Of a stretch of 64,000 bases of DNA, positions 1 through 10,386 are shown in pieces. The translations under genes were made by a program, and so were the position numbers. Positions within the stretch are counted from its first letter, which is position 1. Each line of letters opens with the position of its first letter. The stretch spans positions 1-64,000 of the forward strand of contig NZ_FNLO01000001.1 in NCBI RefSeq assembly GCF_900095735.1, read 5' to 3'. Under the pieces are notes generated by a model. The model was given only the letters and a program-made list of their open reading frames with translations. It made no database searches and was not told where the DNA came from. Source of the DNA: Chitinasiproducens palmae (GTDB taxonomy: Bacteria > Pseudomonadota > Gammaproteobacteria > Burkholderiales > Burkholderiaceae).

Positions 1-1140
<1,140 letters not shown>

Positions 1141-3690
1141 ATGCAAAAGAGAAGACAAGCACTCAAGACCTTCGTCGGCGGCATGCTGAGCGGCGTGCTG
1201 ATCCGAGACGCGCACGCGGCGCCAAACGTTCTGCCGGCGCCGACGACCGGCACGCCAACGCGCAGCAGCGTACCCCCGCTCACCCAGCCGGTGCAGCCCG
1301 GCGACGAAGTGCGGGTCTACCGATCTGGGGTCGAACATGCGACCACGGTCGGCAGGCTCGTTGATAAGGCTGCGGGCGACCGCCTGGAGACCCTCGAAGC
1401 ACTAATGGGATTCAAGGGCAACGCTGAAATCGTCACCGTGACGGATCCGCTACGCGGCGGCGATTTCGTGATCGATTCTGCGACATCAGGACCGGTGGAT
1501 GGCGTGCTCACGCTTCGGGATGGGCAGGGACGCCGCAGACGGCGCGTGTTCTCCGGTCCCCTCCTCGCGAAGTGGTGGGGCGTGTCCGGTGACGGCCGCG
1601 CCTGCGGCGACGCGCTTGCGCACGCATACGAGGCCGTCATGCGCACCGGCGGCGCGCTTTGCCTGCCACCTGGCGAGGTGAACTGCGGCACGACGCGCTA
1701 CGCATTGAAAGCGGACGCCCAGACCAAGCCGTTCGTCATTACATCGGAAGGGTACACACTGCTGTCCTACGACAACGTCGATCCGCCATCGCGCCCGAGC
1801 GGCCGGGATTGGGTCACCGAGCCAGTGCTGTTTTCCTATACGGGCCAGTCGGTCGCACAGCCCGCGCCGCCGTGCATCTTCGACGGTCAAAAGGTCGGCA
1901 TGAGCTATCAGCGGCAACGCAACAAAGGCGGCACCGATCTGGCGACACTGGGACAGACCCATCCCACCCCGCACTCAGTCGGTACGCAAGCAATTCGTTT
2001 CGAGCATGTCGTCAGGCCCGAGGTGCGCTGCATGCGAATCGCGGACGTGTATGGCAACGGCATCCTCGCGAAGGGCTGCCTCGATCCGATCTTCGCGGAC
2101 AACCAGCTGATCAACGTTTCCGGCAACAACGTCGTCTCACGCACGGGCTCGATGAGCCGGGACAGCGACGGCGGTGGCATCTTCGTTTCCGGCGGCTACG
2201 GCGGGACCATCGAGAACAACATCGTGTGGAACGAGCGCCGATATCTGGTCGACTTCAAGTCGCCCGACAACGGCCAAGCGATGAAGGACACGCTGTGCGG
2301 ATACATCGGCGTGTGGGCCGAGTTCGCGATGAACATCGACGAGATAAAACCTGTCGCACCGTTCGATGGCCTTATCGAAGCGAGCAGCAAGGTGAATTCC
2401 GAGAAAAGGCGGGACAATCGCAATCGAAAGACCGTCATCCGCGGTAACACGGTCTACGGTTACGTGATCGGCATCAAGACGGAAGCCGACGTCGTGGCGA
2501 CCATATCCGACAACTGCGTACTGAACTGCTATCTGCCGATCTTTGCGAGCGGCACAACCGGCGTCATTGAGCACAATTATGTCGACATGTTGCAGTGCGG
2601 CTCAATCCGATGCCCGCAGAACGGCCTGGAAACCGTACGTGCACACATACCCGGACACACATTCGGCCAAGACGGACCGTCGAGCACCGGTCTGACGATA
2701 CGAGACAACACAATCCACACCGCAAATGCGTATCCGGCATTCGGCCTCTCGCGTGATGCGGTGACGATCGCTGACAACACCGTTTGGTTCAGCGGTACCC
2801 GGGCGGGACCCATTGTCGCGACAGGGGGCGCGAGCAGACTGGATAAAAGTCCGACGATTTCGGGAAATCGATTCTTCTATGGCAAAGACGTAGCATCCGT
2901 GACCGAGACGATGACGACCTACACGACGGCCCTCGCGTACACATCGAACATCCACATCTCATTCTCGACAGCGCGCATCAAATTCAATTTCGGCTCGTTC
3001 AAAACGCCCTCCGAGGGAGCGCACATCGCACGGAACAGCTTCTACGGCGATTTCGACGTGACGACCGAAATCGGGAATTCCGTCGTCGAAAAAAACACCT
3101 TCGTTCGTTCCGAGGGTTGCCCCGGCGGACGCTGTCTGCACGTCTCGTCGCTAGCCAAGCGTTCGGTCGTATCGGACAATGCATTTCACCTTCAGTCGGC
3201 GATCGCCGAAATTCCGCTCTGGGTGGAAGGCGAGCAGTGCAGGGTCGAAGGCAATGTGTTTCAGCTTTCGGGCACGGCCAAGCCAACCGTGCCGGCGCTC
3301 TCGAAGAGCGAGCAAGCGCAGCGCCTCCAGTCGTGGCATGCCAACACCATCACTGGAAACGCGCAGGGCCTTGCCCTGGTTTTCGGCTACAACCTGCAAG
3401 CGCCGTCGTTCACGGCCAACGTCAGTGACGGACCGGCGCACTGCGTGGTGTGCCCTAGCGGCGCGCCCTACGGCCCGGTGCAATACGACTGTACCAATGG
3501 CTTCGAAGGCGGGTTCTCCGCTTCTCCGATGCCCGAACCGAACACCAGCGGCCGACTCGCTGCCTCCGTGAAGCCAGTGCGAGGGATGCGCCTGCCTCCT
3601 TACCTCTATCCAAAGGCGGGCGGCGCGGAGGGAGAGGTCTATATCGACGCACAATCCGGGTGGAAGAAATATGGCGTCATATCGGCATAG
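1141..3690 (+). CDS. exported right-handed beta-helix protein (pectate lyase-3-like fold)
   Basis: This 849-residue protein probably acts outside the cytoplasm on a polysaccharide, or serves as a surface beta-helix. The start at 1141 is chosen because it begins a signal peptide: RRQALKTF at residues 4-11 resembles a twin-arginine motif, followed by a hydrophobic stretch and AHA at about residue 26. The open frame extends about 60 codons further upstream, but that part has no protein-like features. At about residue 143 the segment KWWGVSGDGRACGDAL resembles the entry to pectate-lyase-3 type helices. From about residue 350 onward there are many repeated turns such as DNQLI, GNTVYG, DNTIH, DNTVWF, GNRFF, EKNTFV and GNVFQ, the ladder expected of a parallel beta-helix. 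Catalytic residues cannot be assigned. It stands alone, with no polysaccharide genes beside it. Confidence 0.72.
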   Translation: MQKRRQALKTFVGGMLSGVLIRDAHAAPNVLPAPTTGTPTRSSVPPLTQPVQPGDEVRVYRSGVEHATTVGRLVDKAAGDRLETLEALMGFKGNAEIVTVTDPLRGGDFVIDSATSGPVDGVLTLRDGQGRRRRRVFSGPLLAKWWGVSGDGRACGDALAHAYEAVMRTGGALCLPPGEVNCGTTRYALKADAQTKPFVITSEGYTLLSYDNVDPPSRPSGRDWVTEPVLFSYTGQSVAQPAPPCIFDGQKVGMSYQRQRNKGGTDLATLGQTHPTPHSVGTQAIRFEHVVRPEVRCMRIADVYGNGILAKGCLDPIFADNQLINVSGNNVVSRTGSMSRDSDGGGIFVSGGYGGTIENNIVWNERRYLVDFKSPDNGQAMKDTLCGYIGVWAEFAMNIDEIKPVAPFDGLIEASSKVNSEKRRDNRNRKTVIRGNTVYGYVIGIKTEADVVATISDNCVLNCYLPIFASGTTGVIEHNYVDMLQCGSIRCPQNGLETVRAHIPGHTFGQDGPSSTGLTIRDNTIHTANAYPAFGLSRDAVTIADNTVWFSGTRAGPIVATGGASRLDKSPTISGNRFFYGKDVASVTETMTTYTTALAYTSNIHISFSTARIKFNFGSFKTPSEGAHIARNSFYGDFDVTTEIGNSVVEKNTFVRSEGCPGGRCLHVSSLAKRSVVSDNAFHLQSAIAEIPLWVEGEQCRVEGNVFQLSGTAKPTVPALSKSEQAQRLQSWHANTITGNAQGLALVFGYNLQAPSFTANVSDGPAHCVVCPSGAPYGPVQYDCTNGFEGGFSASPMPEPNTSGRLAASVKPVRGMRLPPYLYPKAGGAEGEVYIDAQSGWKKYGVISA

Positions 3691-4053
3691 GGCGGCCGGC
3701 GCGCGTACCGGTGCCCTCGCATCGCCGCGCAGCGTCGCGGCTTGCGTCGCTGTCGCTGGATCGCAGGCTGCTCGCCGCTGGCCTGTCGCCCGATCGCCCA
3801 GTCACCAACGGCTCGTCGGCCGCGCTCAGGGTGGCAGCGCTTCTGCAGGACGAGTCCCAAATCTCCGATGCGGCACGCCAAAATGTCGGAGCGGGCAGCT
3901 CGAAGGACGGTCGTCCGGAAATCCCTTGTCCGCCGCCGGGCAAACGCCTTCAAATGGTCGTCTACCGGTACCATTGAGGCGGAGAGCGGCTGAGCATGGC
4001 TTCGCCGTGCGCTGATTTTCGGCGAGAATAGTGCAACGAACTGGAGACTGACG
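3691..4053. other. intergenic region, nothing recognised
   Basis: This 363-base stretch follows the beta-helix gene. Its open frames are short and overlapping and give arginine- and serine-rich translations without family resemblance. The last 30 bases contain a ribosome binding site (GGAGAC) for the BON gene. Confidence 0.5.
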
Positions 4054-4386
4054 ATGAACGACAGCCTTTCGACCGACGATGCGTCGATTACCGAGATGCT
4101 CAACGAGCGGCTGACCCGACGCCTCGACCTGGACACCGACGATGTCACCGTATCGGTGACTGATGGAACCGTTCGCCTGACCGGCACTGTACCGTTACGC
4201 CGCATGCTGCACCCGATCACGCAGATCGCAGAAGGATGCCCCGGCGTCGCCGCCGTGGAAAACCTGATCGACGTCGATACGCCGAACGCGACCGCCGCGC
4301 TTGGCGAGGCGCGCGGCGACGAGCCCGCGACGATCGAGCCGTTCGAGGAGGAGCCGGGCGAGCGCCAGATCAACCACGAGATCTGA
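4054..4386 (+). CDS. BON-domain protein
   Basis: This is a small (110-residue) protein consisting mainly of one BON domain, a fold of about 60 residues associated with binding membranes or other proteins in OsmY-like periplasmic and stress proteins. The domain spans roughly residues 10-75: an LNERLTRRLDLDTDDV helix, the core strand VSVTDGTVRLTGTVP, and VAAVENLIDVD at the end. No signal peptide is visible, so a cytoplasmic location is likely. The acidic C-terminal tail is not part of the domain. The start is supported by GGAGAC about eight bases upstream. The exact role is unknown. Confidence 0.8.
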   Translation: MNDSLSTDDASITEMLNERLTRRLDLDTDDVTVSVTDGTVRLTGTVPLRRMLHPITQIAEGCPGVAAVENLIDVDTPNATAALGEARGDEPATIEPFEEEPGERQINHEI

Positions 4387-4530
4387 ACCGCCAGCCTCGC
4401 AAGCACCGTGGCGCCGCGTCATCGAAATGCGGCTTCTGCCGCCGGGGCGCGGGCGCGCCGCCGACTGCCACACCCGGACCGCCTCGCCGCCTTCAGCGGT
4501 TGCGATCGGCCGCTGCGCCGGCCGTTGCCA

Positions 4531-5436
4531 TCACAAGCCCAACCTCTCAGCCGGCGCGCCCGGTGCAGCAGTGTCATCCGCGCCAAGCGCCGCCTCGAAC
4601 GCGCGCAGCGCAGCACTGCGGAATCCCTCTCGCCACAGTAACCAGGTGCTGATCGAATACAGCGGTGCCGTCTCCACGCCCTGCGGTACGCTCAACAAGG
4701 CCAGCATGCTCGCCGGCATCACGCTGAAGCAGCCGCCGGAGGCGACGCACGCAAGCATCGCGTGATACGAAGGCACGTCCTGAATATCGAGACCTGCGCC
4801 GCCTGCTCGACGCGACGACGCGAACCAGTGCTGCGCGGCGGCGCGATAGCTACATCCTTCCGGGAAAGCCGCCAGGGACAACGTGCGCTCTCTCGCGCCT
4901 GCCGGACGGACCAGCATCAGGGTCTCCTGGAAGACTGCCCGCCCCGCCATGCGAAGGCTTGCTGCATCGTACGATGACATATCACCCGGCCACAGCGGCA
5001 GCGCTACCAATGCTGCGTCGAGCGCACGGTCGGCGAGTGCCGACACCAGCGGTCGCGAAGCGCCCGTACGCACTTTCAGACTCACCTCGGGCCACCGCCG
5101 ATTGAAGGCCGCCAGCACGGGGGGCAAACGGCTCGCCGCCGTGCTCTCCATCGAGCCGATACGCAACGGTCCACGCGGCGTGCCCGGATGCACCGCCTGC
5201 CGGGCTTCCTCCGCCGTCGCGACCAGAGCACGCGCATAGGGCAGGAATGTCTCACCCTGTTCGGACAGGCTGAGCATTTTTCCCTGCCTGACGAACAGCG
5301 TCGCATCCAGCGAGCGCTCCAGTTGCTGAATACGTGTTGTCACGTTCGACTGCGCGCGCGACAGCCGTTGCGCAGCGCGCGTCATGTTCAGCTCGTCCGC
5401 CACGACACAAAAAATCTTCAGCGTTGTCGGATCCAC
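4531..5436 (-). CDS. LysR-family transcriptional regulator
   Basis: This is a DNA-binding regulator of the LysR family (301 residues), probably controlling the divergent nitronate monooxygenase gene. The helix-turn-helix covers about residues 1-60 (LKIFCVVADELNMTRAAQRL, then AQSNVTTRIQQLE), followed by the effector-binding domain. The start used is GTG at 5436, giving VDPTTLKIFC, the normal beginning for the family. An ATG 28 codons upstream would make the coding region overlap the divergent gene and add an uncharacteristic tail. An inverted repeat of typical LysR-box shape lies in the gap. The C-terminus (DDTAAPGAPAERLGL) looks variable. Confidence 0.88.
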   Translation of the reverse strand: MDPTTLKIFCVVADELNMTRAAQRLSRAQSNVTTRIQQLERSLDATLFVRQGKMLSLSEQGETFLPYARALVATAEEARQAVHPGTPRGPLRIGSMESTAASRLPPVLAAFNRRWPEVSLKVRTGASRPLVSALADRALDAALVALPLWPGDMSSYDAASLRMAGRAVFQETLMLVRPAGARERTLSLAAFPEGCSYRAAAQHWFASSRRAGGAGLDIQDVPSYHAMLACVASGGCFSVMPASMLALLSVPQGVETAPLYSISTWLLWREGFRSAALRAFEAALGADDTAAPGAPAERLGL

Positions 5437-5473
5437 AGCTTGCTTCCATCTCAAATTAAGATCGATAATAACC

Positions 5474-5490
5474 GAATAATCACGATTCGA
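5474..5490. promoter_or_regulatory. LysR-type operator between divergent genes
   Basis: CGAAT and ATTCG form an inverted repeat separated by seven bases (17 bases in all), the size and shape of a LysR recognition box. It lies 37 bases upstream of the LysR start and 28 bases upstream of the nitronate monooxygenase start. Outer arms GATCGAT (5461-5467) and ATCGATC (5501-5507) add a second, wider symmetry around it. Confidence 0.5.
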
Positions 5491-5518
5491 GATAGCTTGA
5501 TCGATCCGAGGAGCATTC

Positions 5519-6625
5519 ATGCAGGCAAGCGTTCGACTGACTCAACTGCTTGGCATCACTCAGCCCATCATTCAGGCCCCGATGGCAGGCGTCTCGACGC
5601 CGGCGCTGGCCAGTGCCGTCTCGGCGGCAGGCGGCCTCGGGTCACTCGGCCTGGGCGCAAGTAGCGCGTCCGCGGCGGAGACAGCGATACGGCAGGTACG
5701 CGCGCTCACCGATCGGCCCTTCAACGTCAACCTGTTCTGCCACCGTCGCGCCCGTGCCGACGCGGCCCGCGAAGCTGCATGGCTGGCCGCGCTGGCGCCC
5801 CACTTTGCGTTGTACGGTAGCACCGCGCCGGCGCGCCTGCAGTCGCCGTACACCAGCTTTCTCGACGACGCTGCAATGCTCGACGTGCTTATCGAAGCAC
5901 GCGTGCCGGTAGTCAGTTTTCACTTCGGCCTGCCGTCTTCCGACGCAATCGCGGCGCTGAAATCAGCCGGCAGCGTCACGATGGCCTGCGCCACCACTGC
6001 CGATGAAGCCCGATCCATCGAAGCGGCGGGCATCGACATCGTTGTCGCCCAGGGGATCGAGGCCGGCGGTCATCGCGGCGTGTTCGACGCGGACCATGAT
6101 CTCGAACTGGGCACTTTGGCACTGGTGCGTCAGGTAGTGAGGGCGGTCAGCGTGCCAGTCGTCGCGGCGGGAGGCATCATGGACGGCGCCGGCATCGCCG
6201 CGGCCTTGTCACTCGGCGCCGAAGGCGTGCAACTTGGCACCGCCTTCGTCGCATGCGATGAGTCGGGCGCCAGTGACGCCTACCGAGCTGCGTTGCTGAG
6301 CGAGGCCGCGCGTTTAACCCGCGTCATCCGCACGATTTCGGGGCGTCCCGCGCGCGGCATCGTCAATCGCATGCACACCGATCTGCCGCCCGCCGATCTC
6401 GCGCCCGACTATCCGATCGCCTACGACGCGGCCAAAGCGCTCAGCGCCGCGGCAACCGCGGCGGGGGACGACGCTTTCGGTGTGTTCTGGGCAGGACAGG
6501 GCGCGCCGCTCGCCCGAGCGATGCCGGCTGCGACGCTGATGGAGACGCTGTTGCGCGAATGGCAGGAAGCACGGGGGCGGATCTGCATGCCTGAGGAAAC
6601 GCGCGCGCCGCGACCGAATGTGTGA
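5519..6625 (+). CDS. nitronate monooxygenase (2-nitropropane dioxygenase family)
   Basis: This FMN-dependent enzyme oxidises alkyl nitronates, such as propionate-3-nitronate, to carbonyl compounds, releasing nitrogen oxides in the cytoplasm. The 368 residues fit the class I family. Diagnostic segments are the start [23 protein letters not shown], the active-site segment [12 protein letters not shown] with its conserved His, and the FMN phosphate-binding segments [17 protein letters not shown] and [11 protein letters not shown]. It is divergent from a LysR gene 82 bases away, so substrate-induced control by that regulator is likely. The start ATG follows a GGAG ribosome binding site (5510-5513). 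Confidence 0.92.
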   Translation: MQASVRLTQLLGITQPIIQAPMAGVSTPALASAVSAAGGLGSLGLGASSASAAETAIRQVRALTDRPFNVNLFCHRRARADAAREAAWLAALAPHFALYGSTAPARLQSPYTSFLDDAAMLDVLIEARVPVVSFHFGLPSSDAIAALKSAGSVTMACATTADEARSIEAAGIDIVVAQGIEAGGHRGVFDADHDLELGTLALVRQVVRAVSVPVVAAGGIMDGAGIAAALSLGAEGVQLGTAFVACDESGASDAYRAALLSEAARLTRVIRTISGRPARGIVNRMHTDLPPADLAPDYPIAYDAAKALSAAATAAGDDAFGVFWAGQGAPLARAMPAATLMETLLREWQEARGRICMPEETRAPRPNV

Positions 6626-7728
6626 GACGTTCCTCAGATATAAAACGAATGTTATCTCGAACGGTGATGCATCGACGCTAGGACGTCGTTGAAACACGCC
6701 GGCACTGAGACGAGAGAATCGTGTAACTGTTGCCAGCGGCGACCGCGCGGCCGATGCCGGACGCGCTCAACCGTCAGCGCTTGAGTGAGGCATCGCGTTA
6801 CGCTGGCGCAAGCTATTGGTGAGACGGTTGACGATGGAATGAGATGCCTTGAAGGCGTTAGAGGTAGAGGAAATGCCGCTCGAGCAGCCGTCGGCTGAGC
6901 GCGATCTCGAAAGCAAAGCAATCAGGGTACTCAACGAAAAAGCATTGAGCGCACAGGTGCGTCACGAGCAAGCGCGTGCAGGCGATGAGTTCAGGCTCAA
7001 GTCAACGTGTGCAATGGTTTGAAGGCGTCGATGCAAATAAGGCTATGCGCTGAAGATGCCTGCAAAGCAGGCAATCGAGGTCGACGGCATGCATGAGCTA
7101 TTGCACTGGTATCCGCATTTTGTCGCACGGCTTATGCGCGTGATGCTAGGCGCGACGGCATCCCAGTCGGCGAACCGCGCTGCGCGCGTTTGCAGGCTTA
7201 GGATGGTGCACGTATCGCGCCAACCCAGCCATCGCCGCAACGACGTTATGCATCCATGCGCCGAGGCCGCGTAACAGTGTCTGAAATGATGATTTCGCGT
7301 ACGACGCCCGTGCGGACGGGCAGCAGTTCAAATGCTCAATCGATACCGATGGACACATACGAGATCGTCTGGCAATCGCCGTGCTTGGCTGGCTAACCAC
7401 TGCCGCAAGCGGACTGCGCTACGCTCGATCCAGTAACAACGCGAATCTTCGGCGATTTGCGGGAGCCATTCCGCGCGATTCGTGTGCCGCCTCTCTCCAC
7501 GAGTGCGGAACGGTCCGCTGCACATCGCGCATCGCGACTCGCGACTCGCGCCAATTGCTAAAACGACGGAGCAGGCGCGGGCGATTTCATCGAAAAGAGC
7601 ACCTCGTCCTTGTCGATACGTGCATCCGAGCAGAAGTGAATTCGTCTAGCGCAAAGCGCGATCCGTGAGCGCTCTAGGACAACAAGCGAGCCCTGGCAAC
7701 GGGCCGCGCCCGCTTTGCTCGGCTCGCC
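6626..7728. other. gene-poor region, probably decayed sequence
   Basis: About 1.1 kb without a recognisable gene. Its base composition is visibly lower in GC than the flanking genes and stop codons interrupt all frames. It leads directly into a broken rhodanese-domain gene, so I read it as decayed coding DNA rather than a regulatory region. Short translations were checked by eye and none gave a confident family match. Confidence 0.5.
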
Positions 7729-8058
7729 ATGGCTGGCGTGCAGGGCCGTGAGAGGCTGGAAGGTCCTACCGGTGCGGCGCTGCTGCGCCGGCTTTCTGAT
7801 GATGCAGTCGCGCTGTTGGACGTGCGCCCCAGCGATGGCTTCGTGGACGGCCAACTGCCGGGCCCTATCCCTTCGCCTCTGGAACGAATGGCTGCTCGGC
7901 TGGACGAACTGAGCCGACCTCCCCTGTCGTTGCGTACCGTCGAGATTCCGCCTGCGTGGTGTCGTCGGCCGTCGCGACGCGTCGCGCGGGGTCGCAGCGC
8001 GCTGAGATTGGCGGGTGCCTTCCCGGCATGGCAGGCCGCTGGTTCGCCTTCACGCTGA
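7729..8058 (+). pseudogene. rhodanese-domain relic (C-terminal half of an ArsR/rhodanese-type regulator), frameshifted
   Basis: Frame 1 from 7729 gives LLRRLSDDAVALLDVRPSDG and then QLPGPIPSPLERMAARLDEL, which is the first half of a rhodanese domain. From about 7926 the homology moves to another frame: VVAYRRDSACVVSSA is where the family has its VVAYCRGPYCV-type active-site loop. It then returns to frame 1 (LRLAGAFPAWQAAGSPSR), matching the domain's end. The catalytic Cys position is Arg in the shifted frame. Two frame changes plus loss of the Cys mean the gene is dead. In many proteobacteria this domain follows an ArsR helix-turn-helix, and I could not find that part upstream. Confidence 0.62.
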
Positions 8059-8395
8059 TCGATGCTAATCCGCCGGGAAGCGCCGTTCTTAAGTCACCGA
8101 AACGTTACGCGCCAAGTCACGTTCAGACCATGGAGGCGAAGCCAGCCGGGCAAGTGGCGGCCAGCCGGCGTCGCGGCCAACCCTGCCTCGATACGCCGCC
8201 GGGGCCCGTCGCGGCAAGCTGCTTGCCTGGCTGCTGTCCGGTCGAGAGCCGCCACGGGACGAGCGAGAAGCCACGCCGTCATCGTGAATCACGTAGCGTC
8301 AGTTGGCATGCGCAACGGCTCAAGGCGCTCTTCCGACGCAACGCGCCGAACGCCGAGCAAAGCAAGCACCGCTTGCTACGCGTCGGGCCATCTGG

Positions 8396-9511
8396 TCACT
8401 GCGCGGCGCCCTTGCCTGGGCCCCGGTAGCGGGAAAGCCAATACGCATATGAAGCCGGCAGTACGTTGGCCGGCGTCTCCTCGCCCAGCGCCAGCGCGAT
8501 CTGGTAGGGGTAGTGCGGATTTGCCAGGTGCGCGCGGGCGATCAGAACCAGATCCATCTTGCCCTCCGCGATCGCTCGATCGGCCTGATGCGGATCGTCG
8601 ATGCACCAACTGGCGGCGACTGGCATGCGCGTGTCCTGTTTGACGCGCGCGGCCACCGGCACGAAGAAGCCGGCTCCCCACGGAGTCTTGCCGTTCATCG
8701 TGGAGAAACCAATGCTGGCGTCGATCAGGTCCAGGCCGCTATCGCGCATCTTGCTCACCAGTTCGACGGCTTCGGGATAGAAGGTGTCATCGTGGCCGTC
8801 GTATTCGACCACACCAAAGCGGGCGGTCAGCGGCAGGTGTTCGGGCCACACCTCGCGCACGGCCTGCATCGTCTCCAGCAGGAAACGACCGCGATTCTCC
8901 GCGCTGCCGCCGTACTGGTCAGTGCGCCGGTTGGCGATGGGCGAGAAGAAGCTCTGCGCCAGGTAGCCGTGGGCGAAGTGCAGTTCAAGCCACTGGAAGC
9001 CGGCTGCGAGCGCGCGCTTGGCGGCCGCGATGAAATCGTCCCTCACGCGGGCGATGTGATCGACGGTCATCGCCTGCGGCACCTTTTGCAGGCCACCGCC
9101 GAAGGCGATCGCCGAAGGAGCCAGGATCGGCCAGCCGCGGCGGTCGCCCTCAGCGATGTGGTCGTCGCCTTCCCATGGTTTATTGGCGCTCGCCTTGCGG
9201 CCGGCATGGCCGATCTGGATGCCGGGCACGGCGCCAGACGCGCGAATGGCCGCGGCGATGCGCGCCATGCCCTCGATTTGCCCGTCTTCCCACAGACCGG
9301 TGCAACCGGGTGTAATGCGGCCTTCCGGGGAAACGCCGGTGGCTTCGACGATCACCAGGCTGGCACCGCCACGGGCCATGCCGGTGTAGTGCGCCAAGTG
9401 CCACTCGTTCACGTAGCCCTCGTGGGCCTGGTACTGGCACATCGGCGGAATTGCGATGCGGTTGCGAAGGGTAACGTCCTTCAGCTTGAACGGGGTGAAC
9501 AGTGCGGACAT
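8396..9511 (-). CDS. NADH:flavin oxidoreductase of the YqjM-like old yellow enzyme class
   Basis: This FMN enzyme reduces activated C=C bonds of enals, enones and nitro-olefins using NAD(P)H in the cytoplasm. It has 371 residues from the start MSALFTPFKLKDVTLRNRI. An earlier ATG would add 15 residues that are not family-like. Features of the thermostable-like (YqjM) class are the redox-sensing Cys in IPPMCQYQA, the substrate-binding pair of His in HFAHGYL, the segment NRRTDQYGGSAENR, and LVLIARAHLANPHYP near the end, which binds the FMN phosphate. It lies downstream of a decayed DJ-1/PfpI gene and an SRPBCC gene on the same strand, suggesting a former detoxification operon. Confidence 0.92.
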   Translation of the reverse strand: MSALFTPFKLKDVTLRNRIAIPPMCQYQAHEGYVNEWHLAHYTGMARGGASLVIVEATGVSPEGRITPGCTGLWEDGQIEGMARIAAAIRASGAVPGIQIGHAGRKASANKPWEGDDHIAEGDRRGWPILAPSAIAFGGGLQKVPQAMTVDHIARVRDDFIAAAKRALAAGFQWLELHFAHGYLAQSFFSPIANRRTDQYGGSAENRGRFLLETMQAVREVWPEHLPLTARFGVVEYDGHDDTFYPEAVELVSKMRDSGLDLIDASIGFSTMNGKTPWGAGFFVPVAARVKQDTRMPVAASWCIDDPHQADRAIAEGKMDLVLIARAHLANPHYPYQIALALGEETPANVLPASYAYWLSRYRGPGKGAAQ

Positions 9512-9614
9512 GGGCGGATAATCGATATTGCGGTTGTGGAGCAAGGACAAACACACTCATGGAACGGCGCTCGTCCACGCGCATAACGAGTTGTCGTTAT
9601 GGCGAGCGTATGGG

Positions 9615-10323
9615 TCAGTTGCCGGCTCTCAATGCATGCAGCGCCAGCTCGGCGACTTTTTGAGAGGACTGGGGGTTCTTCCGGTGAACAGCGTGCCGTC
9701 CGTGATCGCAGACGACTGACAGTCGCGGCCTTTCTCATCGGTGGCACCAAACTCCCGAATGCGGCTCTCCAGAAGCAAGGGCACGGTCTTGTCCAAACCT
9801 GCGGCAAGCTCCTCGGTATCGGCGAAGGCACTGACGCGGCGGCCGGTGACCGAGGGCTGGCCGGTGACGTCCCTGACGTTGATCAGGCCGGCCGGGCCGT
9901 GGCACGCAGCCGAGATGACCTTGCCTTCGGCCCAGGCGTTGCTCAACAGTGCACCCAATACTGAGCTGGAAGCGATGTCCCGCATGGTGCCGTGGCCCCA
10001 GGGCAGAAAAACGGCCGAGTAGCTGCCGGGATCGATATCGTCGATCTTGACCGAACGTTCGAGTCTTCCCATTTCAGTCTCGTCATTGAGGAACGTTCGA
10101 CGGCAAGCGCATTCTTGCCCTCGGCGTCGACCGACCGCGGGTCCACCGGGAACTTGCCACCGGCAACGGAGGCAACCTCGACTTCCACGCCCGCATCGAG
10201 GAAGGCGTCATACGGCGCGGCCAATTCCTCAAACCAGACACCGGTCGGATGCGAGGTGTCGCCCATAGTCGCCTGCAAGGTAAGGACGATCAGAATCTCG
10301 ATGGTGCCAGCAGTGGAACGCAT
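9615..10323 (-). pseudogene. DJ-1/PfpI family protein, inactivated by two frameshifts
   Basis: The gene would encode a cytoplasmic DJ-1/PfpI protein of about 235 residues, a family that includes glyoxalase III, chaperones and isonitrile hydratases. The N-terminal part (10323 to about 10095) reads MRSTAGTIEILIVLT, then FEELAAPYDAFLDAG and PVDPRSVDAEGKNA. Near 10095 the homology shifts frame (FLNDETEMGRLERS) and continues through FLPWGHGTM and the nucleophile elbow SAACHGPAGL. Near 9665 it shifts again: NPQSSQKVAELALHAL is the expected ending. Both shifts are one-base-scale changes, so they are either genuine recent inactivation or sequence errors. It sits between the SRPBCC gene and the old yellow enzyme gene on the same strand. 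Confidence 0.78.
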
Positions 10324-10386
10324 GAGCCGTTCTCTGAATTTGGCACGGAACGTACACGGCAAGCGCCATCGCCCGATCGCGAGGAC

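Noticed and set aside
5437-5520. Upstream ATG (5520) as start of the LysR gene
   Set aside because: It would overlap the start of the divergent gene and read through the LysR-type box; the GTG at 5436 gives the family-typical N-terminus.
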